In this document: positions 1 through 8,272 of the stretch, piece by piece | Numbering within the stretch: position 1 is the stretch's first letter | How the letters are laid out: every line of letters starts with the position of its first letter | Source: Streptomyces sp. NRRL WC-3626 | GTDB taxonomy: Bacteria; Actinomycetota; Actinomycetes; Streptomycetales; Streptomycetaceae | Direction: 5' to 3' | Length of the DNA: 64,000 bases | Assembly (NCBI RefSeq): GCF_000718785.1 | Contig: NZ_JOCA01000004.1 | Coordinates: forward strand, 62,001 to 126,000 | The notes under the pieces: generated by a model | What the model was told of the DNA's origin: nothing | Database searches by the model: none | The model's input: the letters and a program-made list of their open reading frames with translations, nothing else | Program-made: the position numbers and the translations under genes

Positions 1-1195
1 ACCGGCGATCATCGCGGAGGCGCTGGGCCGCAAACTGGGCCGTACGGTCACGATCGACGAGATCGGCATGGCCAACGGCAAGAACCTCGCGTCCGGTGTC
101 GGCCTCCAGTTCTCGCCGACGGTACTGGGGGCCATCGAGCAGGTCTGCGAGCTGTGGCGCAGCGACGTGGGCCGGCGGGACTTCCTGTCCGGTTCCTCCG
201 TCGCCGCGTCCGCGCTCGTCGAGCCGAGCCGCGACTGGCTGATCACCGCGCCCGACGGCCAGGTGGCGCGCTCCGCCGGACCGCGCGTGGGCCAGTCCGA
301 CGTGGGGGCCGTACGGTCCATGACGCAGGCGCTGGTGGACCTGGACCACCAGTACGGCAGCGGGCATGTGCGCCCGGTCGTGGTCCACTACCTCAACAGC
401 GTCGTCTCGGGGCTGCTGGCGGGCTCGTACAGGGAGGCCGTGGGCCGCGACCTGTTCGCGGCGGTCGCGCGGCTGACCGAACTCGCCGGGTACATGGCCG
501 TCGACACCGGCCAGCCGGGCCTCGCCCAGCGCTACTACATCCAGGCGCTGCGCCTCGCCCAGGCGGCCGGGGACCGCGGATACGGCGGATACGTGCTCGC
601 CGCCTCCATGAGTCATCTGGCCGCCCAGCTCGGAAACCCCCGTGAGATCGCCCAGTTGGCGCGCGCGGCGCAGGAGGGCGCGCGGGGGCGCGTGACCCCC
701 CGCGCGGAGTCGATGTTCCTCGCGGCGGAGGCGCGCGGGCACGCGCTGATGGGCGACGTGCACGCGGCGCACACGGCGGCAGGGCGCGCGGTGACCGCCA
801 TGGACGCGGCCGAACCGGCATCCGGTGACGACCCGGCGTGGATCGCGCACTTCGACGAGGCCTATCTGGCCGACGAGTTGGCGCACTGTCACCGGGACCT
901 CGGGCAGGCCGAGGCCGCCGCCCGGTGCGCGCGGGAGTCGCTGGACGGGCATCCCGCCTCGCGGGCACGTCGGCGGGCGATCGGCTATGTGCTGCTGGCC
1001 ACCGCGCAGGTGCAGCAGCGCGAGATCGAACTGGCCTGCAGTACGGGCCTGAAGGCGGTCGAACTGCTCGACGGGCTGCGCTCCAACCGGGGCGCCGAGT
1101 ATCTGGACGATCTCCAGCAGCGGCTCGAGCCGTACCGGGAGGAGTCCGTGGTACGGGAGTTCGGGGCGCGGATGGAACTCCAGACGGCCGCGTGA
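1..1195 (+). CDS. TPR-type transcriptional regulator, C-terminal part (NsdA-like), truncated by window edge
   Basis: The reading frame is open from base 2 and runs to TGA at 1193-1195, so the true start and probably a helix-turn-helix domain lie upstream. The visible ~398 residues begin with an alpha-helical stretch that looks like the end of an XRE-type DNA-binding region, then a variable linker, then repeated helical hairpins rich in Ala/Leu/Gln-Arg (for example YYIQALRLAQAAGDRGYGGY) typical of TPR-like arrays. This architecture is common among Streptomyces developmental and antibiotic regulators such as NsdA. The ATG at 68 is only an internal Met. Function beyond a regulatory role is inferred; no ligand or target is visible. 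Confidence 0.7.
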   Translation, partial: PAIIAEALGRKLGRTVTIDEIGMANGKNLASGVGLQFSPTVLGAIEQVCELWRSDVGRRDFLSGSSVAASALVEPSRDWLITAPDGQVARSAGPRVGQSDVGAVRSMTQALVDLDHQYGSGHVRPVVVHYLNSVVSGLLAGSYREAVGRDLFAAVARLTELAGYMAVDTGQPGLAQRYYIQALRLAQAAGDRGYGGYVLAASMSHLAAQLGNPREIAQLARAAQEGARGRVTPRAESMFLAAEARGHALMGDVHAAHTAAGRAVTAMDAAEPASGDDPAWIAHFDEAYLADELAHCHRDLGQAEAAARCARESLDGHPASRARRRAIGYVLLATAQVQQREIELACSTGLKAVELLDGLRSNRGAEYLDDLQQRLEPYREESVVREFGARMELQTAA

Positions 1196-1372
1196 CAGGG
1201 GCGACGGGACGGGCGGGTGGGAAAGGGGTGACGTGATCAGCGTGCGGTGACCCGGTTTTGTTACCGCGCTCACAGGGCGGGCGGTCAGGTCCTGTGCTGC
1301 GTGGCACCGGGCTCCGGGGACCCGGTAGCGTGAGCCGACGATTCACAAGGTCCCCCATTGGTAGGAGTCCCG

Positions 1373-3064
1373 GTGACGCAGAGTGGACAGGGCGAGGAGC
1401 CCTCGGCGCGCCCCGCGCGCGAAGGCATCGTGCTGCCCTCCGACGGTGGTGAACCCCTGTTGCCGGGCATGACGACCGGACCGGTCGCCCCCGGCGGCAG
1501 AGCGGACGGCCGGCATCCCGGCGGCGGCTACCCCGCCTCGGCCCCGTCCGGCGGCCAGACCTGGGGCACTCCGTGGGGCCCCGGGCAGCAGGACGCGGCC
1601 CCGCCGCAGTCCGGCCAGGGCGGCTGGCAGACCGCGCAGCCCCCGTCCGACGGCCAGTGGGGCGCCCCCGAGACGCCCGCATGGGGCGCGCAGAGCCAGG
1701 GAGGGCAGGGCCCCGGCCCACTGCCCCCGGAGGGCGCGCAACAGGGCGCCGGATACGGCGGCGACGCGTACGGCACCGGCTACGGCGCGCACGGCGCTCC
1801 CGACGCCTACGGCGCCCCCGACGCGTACGGCTCGTACGGCGGTGGGACCGCCGGCGCCCCGCTGCCGCCCGCGCACGACGGCACCTACGGCGCCCAGAAC
1901 GGCTACGGCGCCCCCCAGTACCCGCCGGCCGCCGCGCCCGACGGCACGGAGGGCGTCACCCAGTACATGTCCCCGGTGCCCGCCCCGGGCGGCGACGAGG
2001 GCGTCACCCAGTTCATACCCCCGGTGCCCGCCCCGGGCGGCGACGAGGGCGCGACCCAGCTCATACCCCCGGTGGGCCCGGGCGCACTGCCGCCCGAGGT
2101 GCCCGCCCACGGCACCGACGCCGGCGGCTACCCGGGCGCGGCCCCGCACAGCGCGGGCCACCCCGACGCGGAGGCCACCCAGTTCATCGCCCCCGTCAGC
2201 GACCAGCCCCCCGCGCAGTCGTACGGCGTCCCGGACGCGGGTGACGGCAACCGGCAGCCGCCCGCCGAGTTCGACAACCTCTTCCGCAACGACAACGGGG
2301 GCGCGGCCGGAACCCAGCAGATGCCGCGCGTGGACCACGTCCCGCCCGGCCGGGCCGCGCACACCCCGCCCGGTCCGCCCGCACCGCCCGCCGGCCCGAC
2401 CGGCGGCCGTGGTGGCGGTCGCGGCGGCGGCCGTACGGGCTCACGTGTGCCGCTGATCGCCGCGGTCGGCGTCGGGATCGTCGTCTTCGGCGTCGGCGCG
2501 GGCGCGCTCATCGGAAGCGGGGGCGGCGACGACGAAGGCGGCGACAACCAGAACGTGTCCGCCACCTCTCCCGCGACCGAGGACACCTCCGCCTCGCCGG
2601 CCGCCGACCCGGCCCGTGCGCAGGCCGTCGAGCTGGACAAGCTGCTGGCCGACAGCGGCGACAGCCGCACCACCGTGATCAACGCGGTCGCCGATGTGAA
2701 GAGCTGCAACAACCTCGGCCAGGCGGCCGCGGACCTGCGCGAGGCGGCCGGGCAGCGCACCCAGCTGGTGACCGACCTGTCCGGGCTGTCCGTGGACAAG
2801 CTGCCGGACCACGAGGCGCTGACCACCGCGCTCACCAAGGCGTGGCAGGCGTCGGCCTCGGCCGACAACCACTACGCCGCCTGGGCCGACCAGACCGCGG
2901 GCAAGAAGGGCTGCAAGAAGGGCCAGGCCCGGTCCACCGGCCAGACCCAGGCCGGCAACCAGGCCAGCGGCACCGCGACCGTCCAGAAGCAGAAGGCCGC
3001 CGAGCTGTGGAACGCGATCGCCAAGCGGTACGGCCTGACCGAACGCCAGCCGACCCAGCTGTGA
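1373..3064 (+). CDS. Pro/Gly-rich single-pass membrane protein with repeated TQ motifs
   Basis: GTG at 1373 is preferred because AGGAG (1363-1367) lies 5 nt upstream; an in-frame TTG at 1358 has no such site. The 563-residue protein has a long disordered cytoplasmic half rich in Gly, Pro, Ala and Tyr, one transmembrane helix at about residues 359-381, and a ~180-residue external helical domain with few cysteines. Four short motifs of the form (V/A)TQ(Y/F/L)(I/M)xPV place Thr at 196, 212, 228 and 269, the first three exactly 16 residues apart. Motifs like this resemble targets of Ser/Thr kinases read by FHA domains, but that is inference. I do not recognise the extracellular domain. A cell-envelope signalling or anchoring role is possible. 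Confidence 0.75.
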   Translation: MTQSGQGEEPSARPAREGIVLPSDGGEPLLPGMTTGPVAPGGRADGRHPGGGYPASAPSGGQTWGTPWGPGQQDAAPPQSGQGGWQTAQPPSDGQWGAPETPAWGAQSQGGQGPGPLPPEGAQQGAGYGGDAYGTGYGAHGAPDAYGAPDAYGSYGGGTAGAPLPPAHDGTYGAQNGYGAPQYPPAAAPDGTEGVTQYMSPVPAPGGDEGVTQFIPPVPAPGGDEGATQLIPPVGPGALPPEVPAHGTDAGGYPGAAPHSAGHPDAEATQFIAPVSDQPPAQSYGVPDAGDGNRQPPAEFDNLFRNDNGGAAGTQQMPRVDHVPPGRAAHTPPGPPAPPAGPTGGRGGGRGGGRTGSRVPLIAAVGVGIVVFGVGAGALIGSGGGDDEGGDNQNVSATSPATEDTSASPAADPARAQAVELDKLLADSGDSRTTVINAVADVKSCNNLGQAAADLREAAGQRTQLVTDLSGLSVDKLPDHEALTTALTKAWQASASADNHYAAWADQTAGKKGCKKGQARSTGQTQAGNQASGTATVQKQKAAELWNAIAKRYGLTERQPTQL

Positions 3065-3089
3065 CCGGGCACTGAGCGGATGCCGCCGT

Positions 3090-3121
3090 TCCGTCCGGGC
3101 GACCGGGCGGAACCGGACGGA
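3090..3121. terminator. Hairpin between convergent genes
   Basis: Inverted repeat tccgtccgg (3090-3098) and ccggacgga (3113-3121) in the 57-bp gap between two convergent genes; it touches the stop codon of the minus-strand gene. An inner alternative stem (gttccg/cggaac, 3088-3093/3108-3113) is also possible. No T-run, as usual in this genus. Confidence 0.5.
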
Positions 3122-4435
3122 TCAGCCCAGTTCCGCGTCCCGCAGCGTCCTCGTCACATCGGTGAAGCCCTTGCGGGCCGCGACCAGCCGGCCGTCCTCG
3201 ACCACCTGGAGGGTCACGTTCGCGTTGACCAGGCGGGGGAAGCCGACGGCGGCGAGCTCCGCCTGGAACGTCCACCGCAGGGTCGGCGTGAGCCCGCCGG
3301 TGGTCACCTTCAGCCCGCTGTCCAGCTCCTCGCTCACCGTGTCGGCGCTGATCTCGCCGTCCCCCAGCGACTCCACGACCTGCTTGAACACGGTGTAGGC
3401 GATCCAGGTGGTCTGCACCCCGGCGTCCGCGGGGTCGATCCGGTTGTCACCGAACGCCTCCTCCTTGATCACCTTCTTCATCGGGTCCCAGCGGGGGTCG
3501 CTCGCCGCCGGGTACCAGCCGGTGACGTACGACCCCTCGTACGGCCCCGACGCCCCGCCCGACGCGTCGATCGTCGACTGGTCGACGCTGCCCAGCACGG
3601 TCGCCGTGCGCACCTCGGGGTAGTCGGCGCGGGCCCGCCGGAAGGAGTCCATGAAGGTGTTCGTACGGTCGCCCAGGGCCGGCACCACACAGCCCCGCTC
3701 GCCCGTCTTCGCCGTGGCGACCTCCAGGGCCCGCCCGGCCTGGCCGTCGTACGAGGTGGCATCCTCGGCCGCCCGCTGGTCACCGGCCCGCTCGTGCCCC
3801 CCGGCCTTCAGGCCGGAGTTCAGCAGCGGCGGCAGCTGGTCGCCCGCGATCGTGTCGGGCCGTATCAGGGTGACCGGGCCGCAGGTGTCGGCGAGGGTGC
3901 GTCCCAGACCGGCCAGCAGCGTCGGCTGGCCGCCGTTCACCGGATAGGACAGCGGGCTGGTGAACTCGTTGTTGGTGATGCCGTAGCCGCCGATGTACGG
4001 GATGCCGGCGCCCTCCAGGGCGGGCATGAAGGAGTCGGCGTACTGGCTGTAGGAGCCGACGACCGCGACGGCGCCCTCCTCGACCGCGCGCCGGGCGCAC
4101 CGCGCGGCGGTCACGGTGTCGTTCCTGTCGTTGCAGGTCAGTACGTTGAGCGGGCGGCCGTTGATACCGCCCTGACCGTTCACCCAGCGGGCGTACGCTT
4201 CGGCGAACGCGGGCATTCCGGGCTTGTTGGAGGTTTTGGTGTCCTCGGGGGCCCAGGTCATCACCGTGATCGGGCCGTCGTCCCCGGAGCCCCCCGTGGC
4301 ACCGGGGACGGCCCCGCACCCCGCGGCGAGCGACACGCACGCCGCCAGCGCGCCCGTGGCCAGGGCACCGGCTCTGACCCGCCGGGTGAGGTGGCGGGGG
4401 AGGAACGTACTGCGGATGCGTCGCCTGCCGGTCAT
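3122..4435 (-). CDS. ABC-type branched-chain amino-acid substrate-binding lipoprotein
   Basis: 437 residues. The N-terminus has an Arg-rich segment, a hydrophobic stretch and a lipobox ending in LAAGC at about residue 39, so the protein should be lipid-anchored on the outer face. The rest has the two-lobed type I periplasmic-binding fold of the Leu/Ile/Val receptor class, with the typical opening PITVMTWAPEDT, the GGINGRPLNVLTCND segment and a Cys pair. ATG 4435 is chosen, with GTG 4441 as alternative; longer in-frame extensions lack signal-peptide character. No permease or ATPase genes lie beside it, so it may be an orphan receptor or a sensor. The ligand cannot be read from the sequence. 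Confidence 0.82.
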   Translation of the reverse strand: MTGRRRIRSTFLPRHLTRRVRAGALATGALAACVSLAAGCGAVPGATGGSGDDGPITVMTWAPEDTKTSNKPGMPAFAEAYARWVNGQGGINGRPLNVLTCNDRNDTVTAARCARRAVEEGAVAVVGSYSQYADSFMPALEGAGIPYIGGYGITNNEFTSPLSYPVNGGQPTLLAGLGRTLADTCGPVTLIRPDTIAGDQLPPLLNSGLKAGGHERAGDQRAAEDATSYDGQAGRALEVATAKTGERGCVVPALGDRTNTFMDSFRRARADYPEVRTATVLGSVDQSTIDASGGASGPYEGSYVTGWYPAASDPRWDPMKKVIKEEAFGDNRIDPADAGVQTTWIAYTVFKQVVESLGDGEISADTVSEELDSGLKVTTGGLTPTLRWTFQAELAAVGFPRLVNANVTLQVVEDGRLVAARKGFTDVTRTLRDAELG

Positions 4436-4559
4436 GCTCACGCACGATTCCGCCACATGGCCAACCCTCGAGTGACCCTTGGTCGACGGAGGGTGACGCC
4501 GAGGTGAATTACGGGGCCCCTTCGGCGGCGGGTGAGGCGGAAACGTACGATCGACGACC

Positions 4560-5054
4560 GTGCAAGGTTCGGAGAACTCTTCCCGTCGTGGCCGTCGCTC
4601 CTCCACCATGGGCGGCATGCCACTCAACGACATGCCGTGGTGGCGCTGGCGCAGCAATGTGCGCTCCGCGCTGCACATGCTCTCCGACCCCGCCTTCCAG
4701 CGGGACGTCTGGCTGGCCGGCGTCGACGGCTACGGGGACGTGACCGACGCCGTCTACCGGCTGGTCGAGGACACCTGGCTGGACAACTGGTCCGCCGAGA
4801 AGTACGTCGGCACGATCTTCCGCGACTCCCAGGAGGCGGCACTCGTCGACACGGCGGTGCTGCGGGTGCTGCGGATCATGCACCAGGTCGGCCCCGACGC
4901 GCCGGTGACCGCCTATCTCGAGAACGAGGGATGGCCGGACGCGGTGCGGGCCGCACGGGACGCCCACGTGCGGATGGCGACGAGCGACGGCGAGGACCCC
5001 GACACCCGGCCGAAGACCCTCGAGGTGCTGCGGATCGTCACGCGGTCCGCGTAG
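4560..5054 (+). CDS. Conserved actinobacterial hypothetical protein (SCO4402-like)
   Basis: 164 residues from GTG 4560, or 148 from ATG 4608. The conserved body starts at about MPWWRWRSNV and is helical and acidic, rich in Trp and Asp, with no signal peptide or membrane segment. No Shine-Dalgarno precedes either start, but TACGAT at 4546-4551 sits 8 nt before GTG 4560, which would fit a leaderless transcript. I recognise it only as a small Streptomyces family of unknown function that sits beside purU; the family name is from memory. Possible folds with similar composition include immunity-like helical proteins, but nothing decides between them. Confidence 0.7.
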   Translation: MQGSENSSRRGRRSSTMGGMPLNDMPWWRWRSNVRSALHMLSDPAFQRDVWLAGVDGYGDVTDAVYRLVEDTWLDNWSAEKYVGTIFRDSQEAALVDTAVLRVLRIMHQVGPDAPVTAYLENEGWPDAVRAARDAHVRMATSDGEDPDTRPKTLEVLRIVTRSA

Positions 5055-5100
5055 CGGAACGCGGGCGGGCCGTGAGCGCACGTGTGGGACCCTTTTCCCC

Positions 5101-5982
5101 ATGAGCGAGCAGTCCACCCGAGCCGCGGCCCCCGCCGACCAGTACGTCCTCACGCTGTCCTGCCCCGACAAGCAGGGCATCGTCCACGCCGTGTCGAGCT
5201 ACCTCTTCATGACCGGCTGCAACATCGAGGACAGCCAGCAGTTCGGCGACCACGACACGGGACTGTTCTTCATGCGCGTCCACTTCTCGGCGGACGCCCC
5301 GGTGACCGTGGAGAAGCTGCGGGCGAGCTTCACCGCGATCGGTGACGCGTTCCAGATGGACTGGCAGCTCAACCGGGCCGACCGGAAGATGCGCATCCTG
5401 CTCATGGTCAGCAGGTTCGGTCACTGTCTGAACGACCTGCTGTTCCGCGCGCGTACCGGTGCGCTGCCCGTGGAGATCGCCGGGGTGGTGTCCAATCACA
5501 CCGACTTCGCCGAACTGGTGGCTTCGTACAACATTCCGTTCCACCACATTCCGGTGACGAGGGACACCAAGCCGGAGGCCGAGGCCCGGGTGCTGGAGAT
5601 CGTGCGGGAGGACGACGTCGAGCTCGTCGTCCTCGCCCGTTACATGCAGGTCCTCTCGGACGACCTGTGCAAGCAGCTGTCCGGGCGGATCATCAACATC
5701 CACCACTCCTTCCTGCCGAGCTTCAAGGGCGCGAAGCCGTATCACCAGGCGCACGCGCGGGGTGTGAAGCTGATCGGCGCGACGGCGCACTATGTGACGG
5801 CCGATCTCGACGAGGGGCCGATCATCGAGCAGGAGGTCGAGCGGGTGGGGCACGACGTCACGCCCGAGGGACTGGTGGCGATCGGCCGTGACGTGGAGTG
5901 CAGGGCGCTGGCGCGGGCGGTGAAGTGGCATGCGGAGCGGCGCATTCTGCCCAACGGCCGGCGGACGGTGGTCTTCGCCTGA
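5101..5982 (+). CDS. purU: Formyltetrahydrofolate deformylase
   Basis: Hydrolyses 10-formyl-THF to THF and formate, balancing one-carbon pools and supplying formate for purine synthesis. The 293-residue protein has an N-terminal ACT domain (about 15-95, beginning YVLTLSCPDKQGIVHAVSSY) that in this family binds regulatory ligands, and a C-terminal formyltransferase-fold domain. The catalytic signature is intact: N199-I-H201-H-S-F-L-P-S-F and the Asp of TADLDEGPII (D237). Length is normal for PurU (about 280-300). It is cytoplasmic, stands alone on the plus strand 46 bp after the hypothetical gene, and has no clear riboswitch upstream. Confidence 0.96.
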   Translation: MSEQSTRAAAPADQYVLTLSCPDKQGIVHAVSSYLFMTGCNIEDSQQFGDHDTGLFFMRVHFSADAPVTVEKLRASFTAIGDAFQMDWQLNRADRKMRILLMVSRFGHCLNDLLFRARTGALPVEIAGVVSNHTDFAELVASYNIPFHHIPVTRDTKPEAEARVLEIVREDDVELVVLARYMQVLSDDLCKQLSGRIINIHHSFLPSFKGAKPYHQAHARGVKLIGATAHYVTADLDEGPIIEQEVERVGHDVTPEGLVAIGRDVECRALARAVKWHAERRILPNGRRTVVFA

Positions 5983-6034
5983 CGGCTCGGGGCTTCGCCC
6001 TGAGGGGTGGCAGCGGGCGGTGCCCGCAGCTCCC

Positions 6035-6123
6035 CAGGGGCGCGGGGAACTGCGCGGCCAACCCCCACGGCCCCGCACGGGACCACGAACCGGATCCCCC
6101 TCAGGGGCGCGGGGAACTGCGCG
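6035..6123 (+). repeat. Two copies of a dispersed Streptomyces intergenic repeat
   Basis: The 22-bp core caggggcgcggggaactgcgcg begins at 6035 and again at 6102, both in the gap between purU and the anti-sigma gene. A third, inverted copy with one mismatch is at 10200-10221. The core can fold on itself weakly (gcgcgg...). Such short GC-rich sequences recur between genes in Streptomyces chromosomes; the purpose is unknown. Confidence 0.75.
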
Positions 6124-6171
6124 AGCCAAGCCGCACCGGCCCGCGGCCGCCCGCGATACGCACCCCGCCGA

Positions 6172-7344
6172 CTACATCCTGCTCATGCTCGCCGCGGCGA
6201 ACAGGACGTCCCTGATCGCCTCGCGGTCGCCGACCTGCCCCACCGCCGCCTCTCGCGGCGGGACATGTCCCGCCGCGAGCCTGCAGAACTCCGCGCCGTC
6301 CAGCGCCACGTGCGCCACCTCGTGCTCGGCGGAGCCCTTCGCCGCGGGGGAGTCCAGCGGGATCAGCCACTCCCCGCCGCCCGACCCCTCGATCTCCAGC
6401 CGCAGGCTGCGTCCCGGCTCCCCGGCGGCGACCAGGCGCCGCTCCCCGGGGGCGGCCAGCCCGTGCTCCCGGCGGTGTTCCAGCACGGCGGGGAGCATCC
6501 GGGCGGCCAGGTCGACGATGCGGTGCAGATGCCGTCCGGAGGGCGGCTCGTACGGGTAGTCCACCGCCACGGCGATGTCCTCCGCGTGCACCCAGCACTC
6601 GAACGCCCGGTCCAGCATCGCGTCGTGCAGCGGCAGTTCGTAGTCGCCGTACGACACGGGCAGCCGGCCGGTGCCGCCGTCCGTGAACGACACCGTCCGC
6701 ACGAGTGCGTGGCTCTGCTCCCGCCAGGGCGTCCGCACCGAGCGGGTGGGCGGGAAGCGGGCCGCCCGCCAGTACGCCTCCGTGCGGTCCGACGGCGTAC
6801 GTCCGGCGTGGGCGGCGTCGCCGAGCGGGTCGTCCATGCCGAGGGCGAGCGCGACCAGCCCGTCGACCGTCAGCAGATGCGCGATGACCCCGGCGACGGT
6901 CGTACGGCGGCTGCTCGCCTCGTCCGACTCGTACCAGCGCAGCCGCACCGGCGCGTGCCACTCGGCGTCGCCGAAGTCCTGGAGCAGCGCGTCCAGCCGC
7001 GCGGTCTCCGCGTCGTACGCGGCCGCCCACTCCGGTACCGGTATACGGGGCGGCCGTACCTCCAGGCAGGATTCCAGCACGCGGGTGCGCAGTCCGGGGT
7101 CGAGGTCGAGGCTCTCGGGCCGCTGGAGCAGTCCGACCGCCTCACGCAGCCGCAGCGCCTCGTCCGCGCAGGCCGCGCAGCCGCCGAGGTGCTCCTCGAC
7201 GGCGCCCGCCTCCGCCGGCGCGCAGGCGGCCAGCGCCCAGGCGCCCAGCAACGACTTCAGCACGTGGTGCTCCAGTACGAGCGGTCCGGTGTCTTCCTTG
7301 GGGTCGTCGTACGGACCGGCCGGCCCGGCGTGCCGTTCGCTCAC
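6172..7344 (-). CDS. Zinc-finger anti-sigma factor fused to a mycothiol-dependent isomerase-like (MDMPI) domain
   Basis: 390 residues starting at GTG 7344, which overlaps the sigma-factor stop by 4 bp, so translation is probably coupled. The N-terminal ~90 residues form a ZAS anti-sigma domain with H52-x3-C56-x2-C59 in EEHLGGCAACADEA. A DinB-like maleylpyruvate isomerase N-domain follows (with YDAETARLDALLQDF and the ALVRTVSFTDGG region) and then the MDMPI C-terminal domain. In the ZAS family the Cys/His centre can respond to thiol oxidation, and MDMPI domains use mycothiol, so a redox or thiol cue is plausible. The fusion makes this more than a plain anti-sigma factor. It should hold the cognate ECF sigma inactive in the cytoplasm. 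Confidence 0.85.
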   Translation of the reverse strand: MSERHAGPAGPYDDPKEDTGPLVLEHHVLKSLLGAWALAACAPAEAGAVEEHLGGCAACADEALRLREAVGLLQRPESLDLDPGLRTRVLESCLEVRPPRIPVPEWAAAYDAETARLDALLQDFGDAEWHAPVRLRWYESDEASSRRTTVAGVIAHLLTVDGLVALALGMDDPLGDAAHAGRTPSDRTEAYWRAARFPPTRSVRTPWREQSHALVRTVSFTDGGTGRLPVSYGDYELPLHDAMLDRAFECWVHAEDIAVAVDYPYEPPSGRHLHRIVDLAARMLPAVLEHRREHGLAAPGERRLVAAGEPGRSLRLEIEGSGGGEWLIPLDSPAAKGSAEHEVAHVALDGAEFCRLAAGHVPPREAAVGQVGDREAIRDVLFAAASMSRM

Positions 7345-7913
7345 GCGGCACCCCCGAAACCGGGCGGGGCCCCGGTGTCGCCGGCGGTGGCCAGCAACTG
7401 CAGGCCCAGGCGGAGCCGGCGGCGCGCCTCGTCGTCGGTGACACCCAGGTCGAGGGCGGTCTGCCGGTAGTCCCGGCGCTGGAAGTACGCCAGCTCCAGG
7501 GCGGCGCGCAGCGGCGCCGGCATGGACTGGACGATGTAGTCCGCGCGGGCGGCCACCGAGGCGTGCCGCACCGTGCGTTCCAGGTCCTCCGGCGTGCCGG
7601 GGCCGCCGCGGGCGAGCGCCGCGGTCTCCGTCGTGCGCAGCCGCCGTACGGCCAGCCGGCTGGTCAGCGTGGCGAGCCAGGTGCGCAGGGGCTCCTGCCG
7701 GGGGTCGTAGGAGTCCGGGTGCTCCCACACGTGCGCGAAGACGTCACGGGTGACGGCGTCGGCGGCGTGCTCGTCGCCGACCACGCGGTGGGCGAGGCCG
7801 TGCACCAGCGAGGCGAAACGGTCGTAGAGCTCGCCGAGCGCGGCGGCCTCCCCGCGCGCGAGCCGCTGCTGCATCCTGCGGTCCCAGCGGGGCGGTGTGT
7901 CCGATGTCGGCAT
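7341..7913 (-). CDS. ECF-subfamily RNA polymerase sigma factor
   Basis: 190 residues. Region 2 covers about 20-90 (ELYDRFASLVHGLAHRVVGD, then DVFAHVWEHPDSYDP, then LRTWLATLTSRLAVRRLR), and region 4 about 125-180 (ALELAYFQRRDYRQTALDLG and the following recognition helix). There is no region 1.1 or 3. ATG 7913 is preferred because GAGGGG lies 5-6 nt upstream; the longer in-frame extension to 8090 is not sigma-like. It is co-transcribed with the zinc anti-sigma gene at 6172-7344. Two perfect dyads upstream, 7972-7990 and 8120-8137, may carry its control. Promoter targets are not visible from this window. Confidence 0.92.
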   Translation of the reverse strand: MPTSDTPPRWDRRMQQRLARGEAAALGELYDRFASLVHGLAHRVVGDEHAADAVTRDVFAHVWEHPDSYDPRQEPLRTWLATLTSRLAVRRLRTTETAALARGGPGTPEDLERTVRHASVAARADYIVQSMPAPLRAALELAYFQRRDYRQTALDLGVTDDEARRRLRLGLQLLATAGDTGAPPGFGGAA

Positions 7914-7971
7914 GCGGCCCCTCACCCCCTGTTCCTCCTGGTCCCGGGCTGGTCGGTTCCCGGGGCCGGCG

Positions 7972-7990
7972 TTGTGGTCGGCGACCACAA
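7972..7990 (-). promoter_or_regulatory. 19-bp perfect dyad at the probable ECF-sigma promoter start
   Basis: ttgtggtc-ggc-gaccacaa, with 8-bp perfect arms and a 3-nt spacer. On the minus strand TACATT lies just upstream, which could be a -10 element placing the transcription start inside the dyad. It could be a repressor operator or the first hairpin of the leader mRNA. Confidence 0.4.
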
Positions 7991-8119
7991 GAATGTAGTC
8001 GGCACGTAGCAGGGCGCACGCCCCTTTATGGCAATGTGCGCCCCCGGAGGAGCCGCAGGTGGTAAAGGGCCGCCCGCCCATGTCGGACACTGCTCGCGCC
8101 GCATCTACCCACCCCCGTA

Positions 8120-8160
8120 TCGATCGGAACCGATCGAATCGGATCGAAGGCGACTAAAAT
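8120..8160 (+). promoter_or_regulatory. Dyad plus -10 element in the divergent sigma/STAS intergenic region
   Basis: The 359-bp gap 7914-8272 holds no gene. It carries tcgatcgg-aa-ccgatcga (8120-8137, 8-bp perfect arms) followed by TAAAAT at 8155-8160, an unusually AT-rich -10-like hexamer for this DNA. The dyad lies where a -35 would be. A start near 8167 would give a ~105-nt leader to the STAS gene. A role as operator is inferred. Confidence 0.4.
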
Positions 8161-8272
8161 AAGCCCTTTCTGTTCGGTATTCGTTTCTCGGCTCGCGTTT
8201 CGGGGAACGGCCGGTGGGCAGCCGCGCTGCAAGGAAGCGTAGGGACTGCTTCCGTTTCGGCGAGCGAGGGGC

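Noticed and set aside
3080..4507. Long plus-strand frame of 475 codons opposite the substrate-binding protein
   Set aside because: It is the reverse shadow of the minus-strand gene; its product is Arg/Gly/Pro-rich without a domain, while the opposite strand has a signal peptide, lipobox and binding-protein motifs.
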